DNA of 64,000 nt from Bacteroides sp. 43_108 (GTDB taxonomy: Bacteria > Bacteroidota > Bacteroidia > Bacteroidales > Bacteroidaceae), in NCBI GenBank assembly GCA_001915545.1, contig MNQS01000021.1:62001-126000 (forward strand), given 5' to 3'. Shown one piece after another: positions 56,068-64,000 of the stretch. Made by a program: the position numbers and the translations under genes. Under the pieces are notes generated by a model. That model was not told where the DNA came from. It was given only the letters and a program-made list of their open reading frames with translations, and searched no databases. How positions within the stretch are numbered: position 1 is the stretch's first letter; each line of letters starts with the position of its first letter.

Positions 56068-57456
56068 ATGCAGAAGCAACTAACATTGAAAAAATGCTTT
56101 ACAGTCAAAGGCAAGGGATTGCATACCGGCTTATTCATAACAGCAACATTCAATCCTGCACCAGACGATTTCGGCTACAAAATACAAAGAACAGACATTG
56201 AAGGACAGCCGATAATCGACTGCATAGCCGAAAATGTAGCCGATACACAACGTGGAACTGTTCTCATTAAAGACAACATCCGCGTAAGTACCGTAGAGCA
56301 TGCCATGGCAGCACTATATGCTTCAGGCATAGACAATTGCCTCATACAGGTTGACGGTCCGGAAATTCCTATTCTTGATGGAAGTGCAATTGTTTTTTTC
56401 AATGAAATACACAATGCTGGCATCGTAGAGCAGTCGTCAAACAAAGACTTCTATGTTGTTAAACACAAAATGGTAGTCAACGGCGAACATGGCGAATCTC
56501 TCATAATAGTACCAGATGACGACTTCTGCGTCAACACAATGATATCCTTTGAATCCAAAGTACTGGCAAGCCAGTTTGCAACAATGGATTCAATCTCAGA
56601 TTTCGGCAAAGAAATAGCATCAGCAAGAACATTTGTCTTTGTACGCGAAATAGAACCTCTCCTCAATGCAGGATTGATAAAAGGCGGAGACTTGGACAAC
56701 GCAATAGTTGTTTATGAAAACCAGCTTCCTCAGGAACGCTACGACAAGTTGGCCGACACAATAGGAATTCCGCACAAAGACGCAACTCAATTAGGTTATA
56801 TAAACAACAAGCCGTTGACATGGCCTAACGAACCTGCGCGCCATAAGCTTCTTGACATTGTGGGCGACCTTGCACTCGTAGGCAAGCCTATAAAGGGAAG
56901 ACTGATAGCAACCAAACCAGGTCATACAATCAACAATAAATTTGCCAGATTGATACGCAAAGACATACGCAGACACGAAGTACAGTGTCCGTCGTATGAT
57001 CCGAACGAAGAACCGGTTCTTGACATAAACCGCATCAAGGAGCTGCTTCCACATCGCTACCCTATGTTATTGGTAGACAAGATTATATCTATCGACGAAA
57101 ACACTATTATTGGAGTAAAGAACGTAACTGGAAATGAGCCGTTCTTCATCGGACATTTCCCTAAAGAACCTGTAATGCCAGGAGTACTTCAGATTGAAGC
57201 TATGGCACAGGCTGGAGGTTTGCTTGTGCTCAATTCTGTTGAAGATCCGGCAAACTGGTCAACTTACTTCATGAAGATAGACGGAGTCAAATTCCGCAAA
57301 AAGGTTGTACCGGGGGATACATTGATTTTCAAAGTAAAGCTTCTTGAACCGGTAAGAAGAGGCATATCATCGATGAAAGGCTACATTTTCGTAGGCGATA
57401 CATTGGTATGTGAAGCAGAATTTACCGCCAAGATGGCAAAAAAAGAAGAAAATTAA
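56068..57456 (+). CDS. lpxC/fabZ: Bifunctional LpxC deacetylase / FabZ dehydratase fusion
   Basis: 462 residues, two enzymes in one chain, a Bacteroidetes hallmark. LpxC (about 1-305) removes the acetyl group of UDP-3-O-acyl-GlcNAc, the committed step of lipid A synthesis: zinc ligands His78 (VEHAMAAL), His259 and Asp263 (RHKLLDIVGD), catalytic His286 (KPGHTINN). FabZ (about 315-462) dehydrates beta-hydroxyacyl-ACP: HRYPMLLVDKI, then His363 in GHFPKEPVMPG and Glu377 in QIEAMAQAGG. Both active sites look intact. Joining them may balance acyl-chain use between phospholipid and lipid A. Confidence 0.97.
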   Translation: MQKQLTLKKCFTVKGKGLHTGLFITATFNPAPDDFGYKIQRTDIEGQPIIDCIAENVADTQRGTVLIKDNIRVSTVEHAMAALYASGIDNCLIQVDGPEIPILDGSAIVFFNEIHNAGIVEQSSNKDFYVVKHKMVVNGEHGESLIIVPDDDFCVNTMISFESKVLASQFATMDSISDFGKEIASARTFVFVREIEPLLNAGLIKGGDLDNAIVVYENQLPQERYDKLADTIGIPHKDATQLGYINNKPLTWPNEPARHKLLDIVGDLALVGKPIKGRLIATKPGHTINNKFARLIRKDIRRHEVQCPSYDPNEEPVLDINRIKELLPHRYPMLLVDKIISIDENTIIGVKNVTGNEPFFIGHFPKEPVMPGVLQIEAMAQAGGLLVLNSVEDPANWSTYFMKIDGVKFRKKVVPGDTLIFKVKLLEPVRRGISSMKGYIFVGDTLVCEAEFTAKMAKKEEN

Positions 57457-57530
57457 CACTATAAAGCATAGGCTGACAGAAACTTCCGATGAAAGGAAGT
57501 GTTGTCGCCAACTTGTAAAAAAATAATGTA

Positions 57531-58304
57531 ATGAGTAAGATAAGTCCATTGGCATTCATCGATCCTGAAGCTAAAATAGGAGAAAATTGCGAGATCGGTC
57601 CATTCTGTTTCATAGACAAAAATGTTGTAATAGGCGACAACAATGTCCTCATGAACAGCGTAACACTGTTGAACGGAACTCGTATGGGACACGGGAACAC
57701 AATTTTCCCAGGAGCAGTCATAGGTGCAATACCTCAGGATCTTAAATTCAAAGGAGAAGAGACCACTGCAGAAATAGGCGACAACAATACCATAAGGGAA
57801 AATGTCACAATACATAGGGGAACAGCTTCAAAAGGCAAGACCGTTGTGGGCAGCAGAAACCTTATAATGGAAAATGCGCACATCGCACACGACTGCGAAT
57901 TCGGCAGCGGAATCATTATGGGCAACTCCTCAAAATTGGGAGGCGAGGTTGTTGTAGACGACAACGCTATTATAAGTGCAGTGGTTCTGGTACACCAGTT
58001 CTGTCATATCGGAGGCTATACAATGGTTCAAGGCGGCAGCCGTACAAGCAAAGACATTCCTCCATTCATCATCGGAGGAAAAGAGCCAATAGCCTATGCC
58101 GGTCTTAACATTGTAGGACTTCGCAGACGCAATTTCAGCAACGAGCTCATCGAAAACATTCACAATGCATACAGACTGATATACAACAGCCATCTTTCTA
58201 TCAATGAAGCAGTTGAACAAATTATGCGTGACATTCCGATGAGTCCGGAAATCGAATATATCGTGAATTTCGTCAAGAATTCACAGCGTGGCATAATCAG
58301 ATAA
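57531..58304 (+). CDS. lpxA: UDP-N-acetylglucosamine acyltransferase
   Basis: First step of lipid A synthesis. 257 residues, left-handed beta helix of hexapeptide repeats (about 1-190) with catalytic His120 in NAHIAHDCEFG, then a helical C-terminal domain. 74 bp after lpxC/fabZ and on the same transcript. Confidence 0.96.
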   Translation: MSKISPLAFIDPEAKIGENCEIGPFCFIDKNVVIGDNNVLMNSVTLLNGTRMGHGNTIFPGAVIGAIPQDLKFKGEETTAEIGDNNTIRENVTIHRGTASKGKTVVGSRNLIMENAHIAHDCEFGSGIIMGNSSKLGGEVVVDDNAIISAVVLVHQFCHIGGYTMVQGGSRTSKDIPPFIIGGKEPIAYAGLNIVGLRRRNFSNELIENIHNAYRLIYNSHLSINEAVEQIMRDIPMSPEIEYIVNFVKNSQRGIIR

Positions 58305-58364
58305 CAAAAGCAACGCATACAGAAATTGTCTTGCACAAGTTTAATTATATTAAAGAGCTTTAAG

Positions 58365-58907
58365 ATGATTTACCGTTTTACAATAATATCTGACGAATCT
58401 GATGATTTTGTCAGAGAAATAAAAATCGACTCAGACGCAACATTTCTTGAATTTCATAAACTGATATTGGAGTCTTGCGGATACAAAGATGACCAAATGA
58501 CCTCTTTTACCATCTGCGAGCACAATTGGGAAAAGGGTGTTGAAATCACTCTTGAAGAAATGGATACAGATTCTGACGTAGATTCATATGTAATGGCCGA
58601 CACAAGAATCAGCGATCTCATCGAGGACGAAAAACAAAGGTTGATATATACATTCGACCCATTGGCTGATAGGTGTTTCTTCATTGAACTGACAGAAATA
58701 ATCACTGGAAAATCTCTGAAAAATGGAGAAATAAGCCTTAAAAGAGGCGATGCACCTGCGCAAACACTCGATTTTGATGAACTGATGGCAAAAAATCCTA
58801 CGTCGAGTACCGGCCTCGATGACGAAGACTTGTACGGAAACGAAATAGACGACGAGGACATAAGTCTTGAGGGACTTGACATCAGCGATGGCAATCCTTA
58901 TGAATGA
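58365..58907 (+). CDS. pRiA4b ORF-3-like (IS1096 passenger TnpR-like) domain protein
   Basis: 180 residues. The N-terminal 115 or so residues, [46 protein letters not shown] and [16 protein letters not shown], have the pattern of the PRiA4_ORF3 family; the C-terminal 60 residues are strongly acidic. Despite the family name nothing around it is a transposon. Function unknown. It begins 60 bp after lpxA and overlaps miaA by 8 bp, so it is translated with core genes. The ATG at 58365 is used; an earlier TTG adds only 13 unlikely residues. Confidence 0.78.
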   Translation: MIYRFTIISDESDDFVREIKIDSDATFLEFHKLILESCGYKDDQMTSFTICEHNWEKGVEITLEEMDTDSDVDSYVMADTRISDLIEDEKQRLIYTFDPLADRCFFIELTEIITGKSLKNGEISLKRGDAPAQTLDFDELMAKNPTSSTGLDDEDLYGNEIDDEDISLEGLDISDGNPYE

Positions 58908-59829
58908 TAAAAAAAATACCCTGGTGGTTCTGATCGGGCCTACAGGGGTTGGTAAAACTGAGCTTAGTCTATCATTGGCTAAGCTCTTATCTTCTCCAAT
59001 CGTTTCTGCAGACTCCAGACAACTATACAGGGGCATTGAAATCGGCACAGCAGCTCCAACGGAAGAACAGCTGAAAACGGTGGAGCATTTTTTTGTCGGA
59101 ACATTAAATCTGACAGACTACTACAGTGCCGCACAATATGAGGCGGACGTAATGGTTTTATTGGAAAAGCTTTTCAAAGATCATACTCATGTTCTTCTGG
59201 AAGGAGGCAGTATGATGTATGTAGATGCTGTCACCAAAGGTATCGACGATATACCTACAGTCGATGAAGACACTAGAAAATACATGAAGGAAAGGCTTGA
59301 AAATGACGGACTTGACATTCTGCTAAAAGAACTCAGAATGCTCGATCCTGAATATTATGCCATAGCAGACCACAAAAATGCAAAAAGAATTGTGCATGCG
59401 CTGGAGATCTGCTATATGACAGGTAAATCATATACTTCGTTCCGAACCGGCAAAAAGAAGGAACGACCATTCAACATCATAAAATTCGGACTAAGAAGAG
59501 AACGTGAAGACCTTTTTGAACGCATCAATTCCAGAGTAGACAGCATGATGGATGCAGGTTTGGTGGAAGAAGCAAGACGGGTTTATCCACATAGACATCT
59601 CAATTCACTCAACACAGTAGGTTACAAAGAGTTATTTTCGTATTTCGATGGAAAAATGACTTTAAAGGAAGCTGTCGAACGCATCAAAAAGAATACGAGA
59701 GTCTATGCAAAAAAACAGATGACTTGGTTCAAGCATGACCCTGAAATACATTGGCTCGACGCAGACAAGACTGATACTCAGGGGATGATGGAACAAATAA
59801 AGCTTTATTTAAAGCTAAAAACAAACTGA
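58900..59829 (+). CDS. miaA: tRNA dimethylallyltransferase
   Basis: Adds the isopentenyl group to A37 of tRNAs that read codons starting with U. 309 residues: P-loop GPTGVGKT (13-20), catalytic-base region [10 protein letters not shown] (Asp38), [12 protein letters not shown], and the C-terminal [18 protein letters not shown]. The ATG at 58900 overlaps the upstream stop codon region by 8 bp, pointing to coupled translation; an ATG at 58888 is also open. Confidence 0.95.
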   Translation: MNDKKNTLVVLIGPTGVGKTELSLSLAKLLSSPIVSADSRQLYRGIEIGTAAPTEEQLKTVEHFFVGTLNLTDYYSAAQYEADVMVLLEKLFKDHTHVLLEGGSMMYVDAVTKGIDDIPTVDEDTRKYMKERLENDGLDILLKELRMLDPEYYAIADHKNAKRIVHALEICYMTGKSYTSFRTGKKKERPFNIIKFGLRREREDLFERINSRVDSMMDAGLVEEARRVYPHRHLNSLNTVGYKELFSYFDGKMTLKEAVERIKKNTRVYAKKQMTWFKHDPEIHWLDADKTDTQGMMEQIKLYLKLKTN

Positions 59830-59912
59830 AAACAATACATATCGTCTGAAAACTTAGAAAAATACCCGAACTTATAGGATCTATTCGTTTAACTGATAAA
59901 ACTTCATAGACA

Positions 59913-62345
59913 ATGCAGAACAGTTCTGAAAACAAGAATTCCACTTTTAAGAAGATATTTAATATACCGCGCAGAGCGTGGAAGTGGTATGCCCGTCAAT
60001 TCAAAGGACGCTGGTATCAGCGTGTAACTGCTTTTATATGCAGTTTCGTTATGCTGATTTTTGTATATCTCGGTGCAGTAGATATAAACCTGTTCGGACT
60101 GTTCGGAAAATCTCCTACAATGGAGTGCATCGAGAATCCTATCAGTAATGAAGCATCACTTGTGTACAGTGCAGACAGCGTACTTATCGGAAAATTCTTC
60201 AGCGAGAACCGCTCACCTGTAACTTACGATGAAATCTCGCCTTACATGCTGCAGGCTCTTGTTACAACAGAAGACGAGCGCTTCTACAAGCACCACGGCA
60301 TTGATTTTCAGGGTCTTTTTGCAGCTGTTAAAGATATGGCTCAAGGACATGCCAGAGGTGCGAGCACAATCACACAGCAATTGGTAAAGAATCTGTTCAA
60401 AGTACGTTCACAGTATTCAACAGGACTGTTGGGACAAATACCAGGACTTAGAATACTCATTATGAAGTCTAAAGAATGGATCAACGCAATAAAGATTGAA
60501 CAAAGATACAGCAAAGAAGATATTCTGACGTTGTATCTGAACACTGTAGATTTTGGAAGCAATGCCTATGGAATAAAGACAGCAGCCAGAACTTACTTCA
60601 ATACTACTCCTGATCAATTGAAAATAGAAGAAGCTGCTACGCTTGTCGGACTGCTTAAGGCCACAACAACGTACAACCCGAAAGTACATCCAGACAAAAG
60701 TTTGGAAAGACGTAACGTGGTGATTGACAACATGTACAGTCACGGTTTAATAAGCAGAGAAGAACGTGACTCAATCAAAAAACTTCCTATTGAACTTCAT
60801 TACAGCGTAGAAAACAGCTACGATGGTCAGGCTCAATATTTCAGACAAGCAATAAGGGCTTATCTGCAGGATTGGTGCGAAAAGAACGACATAAACCTGT
60901 ATTCCGACGGCCTTAGAATATACACAACCATTGATTCGCGCATGCAGAAATATGCAGAAGAAGCCGCGTGGAAACAGATGAAGGTTATTCAGAACAACTT
61001 CGACACCCATTGGAGAGGCCGCAACCCATGGTGCGACGAAAGGGGAAATGAAATACCTGGATTCATAGAAGAATTGGCTAAACACAGTCAGTTCTACAAG
61101 ATTTTAGCAGAAAGATTCCCCGACAACAAAGATTCCATAGATTACTATATGAATCTGCCTCACAAGGTAAAACTGTTCTCGTATGATTCGCCGAATCACA
61201 CAATTGAACGTGAAATAAGCACTATGGATTCTATCAGATACATGGTAGGCATGATGCATTGCGGATTTGTTGCTATGGAACCTCAGACCAGCTATGTAAA
61301 AGCATGGGTTGGCGATGTTGATTTCAAGGCTTGGAAATATGACAAGGTAACAGCAAAACGCCAGCCAGGTTCAACATTCAAACTATTTGTATATGCAGCT
61401 GCATTTGAGAAACTTGGCCTGACACCTGTTGACAGACGTCAAGACAGCTACATCAGTCTGGAAGTTCCTGATAACGAAAAAGGCGGAACTAAAATATGGA
61501 CACCGCATAATGCAAACGGCTACTGCACCAATGCGAACGTACCTCTGAAGGCAGCTTTTGCACAATCAATCAACACTATAGCAGTAAAACTGGGACAGGA
61601 AGCCGGTATTGGAAACGTAATAGACGTTGCTCACGCAATGGGTGTACACAGCCCGCTTGACAATGCCCCATCGCTGGCTCTTGGTGCATCAGACGTGTCA
61701 CTCCTTGAGCTTGTAGACGGTTATTGTACAGCAATGAACGACGGTATGCAACGCGATCCTATTCTGGTTACGCAAATCAAGGACAGAGACGGAAACGTTA
61801 TATACGACTGCGAAGAAGAGATTCCTGAAGCAAAACGCGTAATTTCATATAAAACAGCATTCTACTTGCAGCAACTCATGAAAGGCGGTATGCGCGAACC
61901 AGGAGGAACATCGCAAGCATTATGGGGATATAAAATCCACACATACAATACAGAATTCGGAGGAAAGACCGGAACGTCATCAAACCATTCTGATGCATGG
62001 TTCGTAGGTGCAACACCTTACCTCGTCGGAGGCGGATGGGTTGGCGGTGAATACCGATGCATACACTTCAGAACAGGTATGTTGGGACAAGGAAGCCGCA
62101 CGGCTCTACCGATCTTTGGATATTTCATGGAAAAGGTAATGGCTAATCCTGCATTCAAGTGCTACAGGGGCAAATTCTCGGAACCCAAAGAGGATATACC
62201 GCAGAACACTTACATAGGTCCTTCATTCTATGCTCCTAAAAATGAGGAAGATTCAGACAGCTTGGATACAGATGATGCTGTAGATATAGACATGAACGAA
62301 ACGGACGAACTGGTTTCGCCTGAGGAAAACGAACAGATTCAATAA
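59913..62345 (+). CDS. Penicillin-binding protein 1A (glycosyltransferase/transpeptidase)
   Basis: Bifunctional peptidoglycan synthase, 810 residues, anchored by one membrane helix (about 38-56). GT51 domain, about 85-260: catalytic Glu120 in VTTEDERFYKHHG, GASTITQQLVKNLF, and KEDILTLYLNTVDFG. Transpeptidase domain, about 440-730: SxxK at Ser487-Lys490 (PGSTFK), SxN at 552-554 (SIN), KTG at 685-687 (GGKTGTSS). The C-terminal tail is acidic (EEDSDSLDTDDAVDIDMNETDE). Follows miaA by 83 bp, in the same direction as the lpx genes. Confidence 0.96.
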   Translation: MQNSSENKNSTFKKIFNIPRRAWKWYARQFKGRWYQRVTAFICSFVMLIFVYLGAVDINLFGLFGKSPTMECIENPISNEASLVYSADSVLIGKFFSENRSPVTYDEISPYMLQALVTTEDERFYKHHGIDFQGLFAAVKDMAQGHARGASTITQQLVKNLFKVRSQYSTGLLGQIPGLRILIMKSKEWINAIKIEQRYSKEDILTLYLNTVDFGSNAYGIKTAARTYFNTTPDQLKIEEAATLVGLLKATTTYNPKVHPDKSLERRNVVIDNMYSHGLISREERDSIKKLPIELHYSVENSYDGQAQYFRQAIRAYLQDWCEKNDINLYSDGLRIYTTIDSRMQKYAEEAAWKQMKVIQNNFDTHWRGRNPWCDERGNEIPGFIEELAKHSQFYKILAERFPDNKDSIDYYMNLPHKVKLFSYDSPNHTIEREISTMDSIRYMVGMMHCGFVAMEPQTSYVKAWVGDVDFKAWKYDKVTAKRQPGSTFKLFVYAAAFEKLGLTPVDRRQDSYISLEVPDNEKGGTKIWTPHNANGYCTNANVPLKAAFAQSINTIAVKLGQEAGIGNVIDVAHAMGVHSPLDNAPSLALGASDVSLLELVDGYCTAMNDGMQRDPILVTQIKDRDGNVIYDCEEEIPEAKRVISYKTAFYLQQLMKGGMREPGGTSQALWGYKIHTYNTEFGGKTGTSSNHSDAWFVGATPYLVGGGWVGGEYRCIHFRTGMLGQGSRTALPIFGYFMEKVMANPAFKCYRGKFSEPKEDIPQNTYIGPSFYAPKNEEDSDSLDTDDAVDIDMNETDELVSPEENEQIQ

Positions 62346-62366
62346 AAAATTTCTATAATATGTGGC

Positions 62367-62387
62367 GAGGCGGGCAATACCCGCCTC
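62367..62387 (+). terminator. Hairpin between PBP1A and helicase genes
   Basis: GAGGCGGG/CCCGCCTC, 8 bp, 5-nt loop, stable, but with no T run after it. It may weaken rather than stop transcription into the helicase gene. Confidence 0.45.
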
Positions 62388-62423
62388 CATCGTTTATAAA
62401 TACTATTTGCCAGATTATCAGAC

Positions 62424-64000
62424 ATGTCCACTTTAGATAAAGAAAACAAGCAATTCCGCAACGTGCTGAACCTCATAAGATTCACGCAACAATCAATATT
62501 CTTGACAGGAAAAGCAGGAACGGGAAAATCTACCCTGCTGAGATATATCTGCGAGAATACAAACAAAGAGCACATCGTGCTTGCTCCTACCGGAATCGCC
62601 GCTATAAATGTAGGTGGAAGTACTCTGCACAGTTTTTTCAAATTGCCTTTTTATCCGCTGGTACCGGACGACCCGAAATTTTCAAACGGCAAACTGAGAA
62701 GTTTCTTGAAATACAACAAGGAACAATGCGCAATACTCAAAAAAGTGGAACTTATAATCATTGACGAGATATCTATGGTAAGGGCTGACATCATAGATTT
62801 CATAGACAAGATTCTAAGAGTGTATTCCGGCAATCTAAGGCAACCCTTCGGAGGGAAACAGATGCTGCTCGTAGGCGATGTATACCAGCTTGAACCAGTT
62901 GTCACACGTGATGAAAGGGAGATTTTGAGACGTTTCTACGAAACTCCGCACTTCTTTTCGGCAAAAGTATTTGGTCAAATACCACTAGTATCCATAGAAC
63001 TGACGAAGGTATACAGACAAACGGATCAGGTATTCCTGAATGTACTTGATCACATAAGGACTGGAAACGTAAACAGACCAGACCTACAGTTGCTTAATAC
63101 ATGCCTCAACCAGAATATCGGAAGCGGAGGCGAAATGTTCATAACTTTAGCAGCAAGAAGGGATACGGTAGACTCTATAAACCGCAACAAACTAAACGGA
63201 TTGCCAGGGGAATCCATCTTCTTCAAAGGTGAAATAAAAGGTGACTTTCCTGAAAGTTCACTGCCAACCCACCTGGAACTGGAACTGAAAGTGGGTGCAC
63301 AGATTATCTTCATAAAAAATGACAAGGACAAAAGGTGGGTAAACGGTACTATAGGAACCATTTCCGGCATTGACATTGAAGGGAAATACCTTTATGTCGT
63401 TACAGACGATGGCACTGAACTGGACGTTGCAAGGGAGCAATGGGCCAATGTACGATACAGATATAATGAAACGGAGAAAAAGATTGAAGAAGAAGAACTT
63501 GGTACATTCGTGCAGTTTCCTGTAAAACTGGCATGGGCCATAACCGTCCATAAAAGCCAAGGACTGACTTTCAAGCGTGTAGCAATAGACTTTTCAGGAG
63601 GATTCTTTTCGGGAGGACAGGCCTACGTGGCACTAAGCCGATGCATGTCTCTCAACGGATTGTGCCTGAAATCAGAACTGACAATGTCAGATATATTCGT
63701 GAATCCGAACATAGTACAGTTTGCAAAACGCTTCAATGACCAAAGAGCTGTTGAAGATGCCCTTAAACAGGCTACTGCTGATATTGAATACTCAGACGCT
63801 GTCAGCTGTTTCGACGCCGGCGATTTCGAAAAGTTTCTTTCACACTTCTTTAAGGCCATACATTCACGCTACGACATCGAGAAACCACTCGCCCAAAGGT
63901 ATATAAGGCGTAAACTGGAAAGTATCAACACGCTTAAAAGAAAAATTGAAGAACTGGAAGAAGAAAACAAAAGCTGGAAGAAGCGACTTGATGATAAACA
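62424..64000 (+). CDS. PIF1/RecD-like AAA helicase, partial (C-terminus outside window)
   Basis: 525 residues visible, reading off the right edge. Superfamily 1 helicase: Walker A GKAGTGKST (29-37), then LAPTGIAAINVGGSTLHSFF (motif Ia region as in PIF1), Walker B IIDEISMV, motif III GDVYQLEPV, arginine-containing motif LTKVYRQTD, and the UvrD_C_2-like end FVQFPVKLAWAITVHKSQGLTFKRV and AYVALSRCMS. The last visible residues (about 490-525) are a coiled coil (RRKLESINTLKRKIEELEEENKSWKKRL). Likely 5'-3' DNA helicase activity in genome maintenance, inferred from the family. Confidence 0.9.
   Translation, partial: MSTLDKENKQFRNVLNLIRFTQQSIFLTGKAGTGKSTLLRYICENTNKEHIVLAPTGIAAINVGGSTLHSFFKLPFYPLVPDDPKFSNGKLRSFLKYNKEQCAILKKVELIIIDEISMVRADIIDFIDKILRVYSGNLRQPFGGKQMLLVGDVYQLEPVVTRDEREILRRFYETPHFFSAKVFGQIPLVSIELTKVYRQTDQVFLNVLDHIRTGNVNRPDLQLLNTCLNQNIGSGGEMFITLAARRDTVDSINRNKLNGLPGESIFFKGEIKGDFPESSLPTHLELELKVGAQIIFIKNDKDKRWVNGTIGTISGIDIEGKYLYVVTDDGTELDVAREQWANVRYRYNETEKKIEEEELGTFVQFPVKLAWAITVHKSQGLTFKRVAIDFSGGFFSGGQAYVALSRCMSLNGLCLKSELTMSDIFVNPNIVQFAKRFNDQRAVEDALKQATADIEYSDAVSCFDAGDFEKFLSHFFKAIHSRYDIEKPLAQRYIRRKLESINTLKRKIEELEEENKSWKKRLDDK

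Noticed and set aside
58365..58907. Possible mobile element, because the protein family is named after IS1096 and plasmid pRiA4b
   Set aside because: No transposase, terminal repeats or composition change nearby; the gene overlaps miaA like a normal operon member.
1..64000. CRISPR arrays
   Set aside because: No regularly spaced perfect direct repeats with variable spacers were seen; the 22-bp tandem repeats have no spacers and are degenerate.

Overview
The window comes from a Bacteroidales bacterium, probably Prevotellaceae or Bacteroidaceae; the sequence does not settle the genus. The signs are two SusC/SusD outer-membrane pairs, a fused LpxC-FabZ, a long NusB, a Ctc-type L25, a DUF454/DUF486 complement, lipoproteins with Bacteroidetes lipoboxes, almost no Shine-Dalgarno sequences, and many copies of the Bacteroidetes -7 promoter element TAnnTTTG at sensible distances from genes. 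No phage, transposase, integrase, CRISPR array or rRNA was seen. One tRNA gene, tRNA-Arg(CCG), is present.

Layout. 1-3.5 kb (minus): nusB-yajC-ybbR-coaE (coaE cut by the window edge), then a DUF454 membrane protein. 3.6-8.3 kb (plus): an exported C1 aminopeptidase, a CLC transporter behind a fluoride riboswitch, and peptidase T. 8.4-14.3 kb (minus): rplY-pth-hslR, a lipoprotein trypsin-like protease and a calcium-type P-ATPase. 14.7-22 kb (plus): lysS-gpsA-pgi, a patatin/beta-barrel protein and a HAD phosphatase. 22.3-32.1 kb (minus): an HD hydrolase, purM-prfA-pyrF, a DUF486 protein, tRNA-Arg, a phosphohexomutase, a C69 dipeptidase and nadC. 32.3-49.8 kb (minus): a seven-gene surface operon, four-domain FAS1 lipoprotein - SusC - SusD - FAS1 - FAS1 - SusC - SusD. 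50.3-54.5 kb (minus): a 1393-residue secreted glycan-active enzyme with a GH128-like barrel and a T9SS-like C-terminus. 54.9-64 kb (plus): lpxD - lpxC/fabZ - lpxA - PRiA4-family gene - miaA - penicillin-binding protein 1A - helicase (cut by the edge).

How they work together. Most genes are core: translation (nusB, rplY, pth, lysS, prfA, miaA, tRNA), envelope building (lpxD/C/A, fabZ, PBP1A, yajC), and central or nucleotide metabolism (pgi, gpsA, pyrF, purM, nadC, coaE). The accessory part is the 32-54 kb block. It looks like a glycan capture locus with surface FAS1 proteins, but it encodes only one recognisable hydrolase, which has its own promoter, and no local regulator.

The points most worth following are: (1) a fluoride aptamer with its own promoter in front of a CLC whose motifs are of the fluoride-exporting type; (2) the double SusCD/triple FAS1 operon; (3) a family of 10-bp dyads repeated every 22 bp in two unrelated divergent intergenic regions, upstream of lysS and of lpxD.
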